In this document: positions 5,122 through 5,194 of the stretch, one piece after another
How the letters are laid out: each line of letters begins with the position of its first letter
Numbering within the stretch: position 1 is the stretch's first letter
Assembly: GCA_021828745.1 (NCBI GenBank)
Contig: JAJZDE010000092.1
Location: 1-5,194, forward strand
DNA from: Pseudomonadota bacterium
Lineage (GTDB): Bacteria; Pseudomonadota; Gammaproteobacteria; Burkholderiales; Ferrovaceae
Direction of reading: 5' to 3'
DNA length: 5,194 nt
The notes under the pieces: model-generated
Told to the model about the DNA's origin: nothing
Database searches by the model: none
Seen by the model: the letters and a program-made list of their open reading frames with translations, nothing else
Program-made: the position numbers and the translations under genes

Positions 5122-5194
<73 letters not shown>

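Overview
The window carries an arsenic detoxification operon on the minus strand, two small plus-strand genes transcribed away from it, and an initiator tRNA gene cut by the right edge. The genes look proteobacterial: ArsA and ArsD resemble the plasmid R773 proteins, there is a DUF3293 protein, and the initiator tRNA is of E. coli type. ArsR carries a C-terminal cysteine cluster reminiscent of Acidithiobacillus ferrooxidans ArsR. A beta- or gammaproteobacterium, or an acidithiobacillus-like sulfur oxidiser, would fit, but no species can be named from the sequence alone.

Layout. From about 3831 down to base 1 (minus strand) the order is arsR, arsC, arsD, arsA and an ACR3-type arsenite permease gene that runs off the left edge. 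Spacing is tight: arsR and arsC overlap by 4 nt (ATGA), arsD to arsA is 8 nt and arsA to acr3 is 3 nt. The one real gap is 83 nt between arsC and arsD, which holds a stem-loop and a short palindrome. Bases 3832-4007 form a divergent intergenic region with two inverted repeats. One overlaps the likely arsR promoter and is the candidate ArsR operator.

On the plus strand, 4008-4490 encodes a small exported protein rich in aromatic residues and proline, with a charged WREGD repeat tail. Its 3' end overlaps by 14 nt a DUF3293 gene (4477-4917). A gene-free stretch of about 200 nt follows, with A/T tracts around a perfect TATAAT and a TTGACA/TAAAGT promoter. It leads into the initiator tRNA-Met at 5122, which lacks only its discriminator base and CCA end.

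How the genes work together. ArsR represses the operon until trivalent arsenic binds. ArsC reduces arsenate to arsenite. ArsD is a metallochaperone that hands arsenite to the ArsA ATPase. ACR3 exports arsenite across the inner membrane. All catalytic and metal-binding residues expected of ArsA, ArsD and ArsC are present, so the visible part looks functional. Nothing here is clearly a wholly new system. The less ordinary points are the ArsR cysteine arrangement, a perfect 13-bp hairpin inside arsA, a possibly leaderless arsR message, and the uncharacterised exported protein beside the operon.
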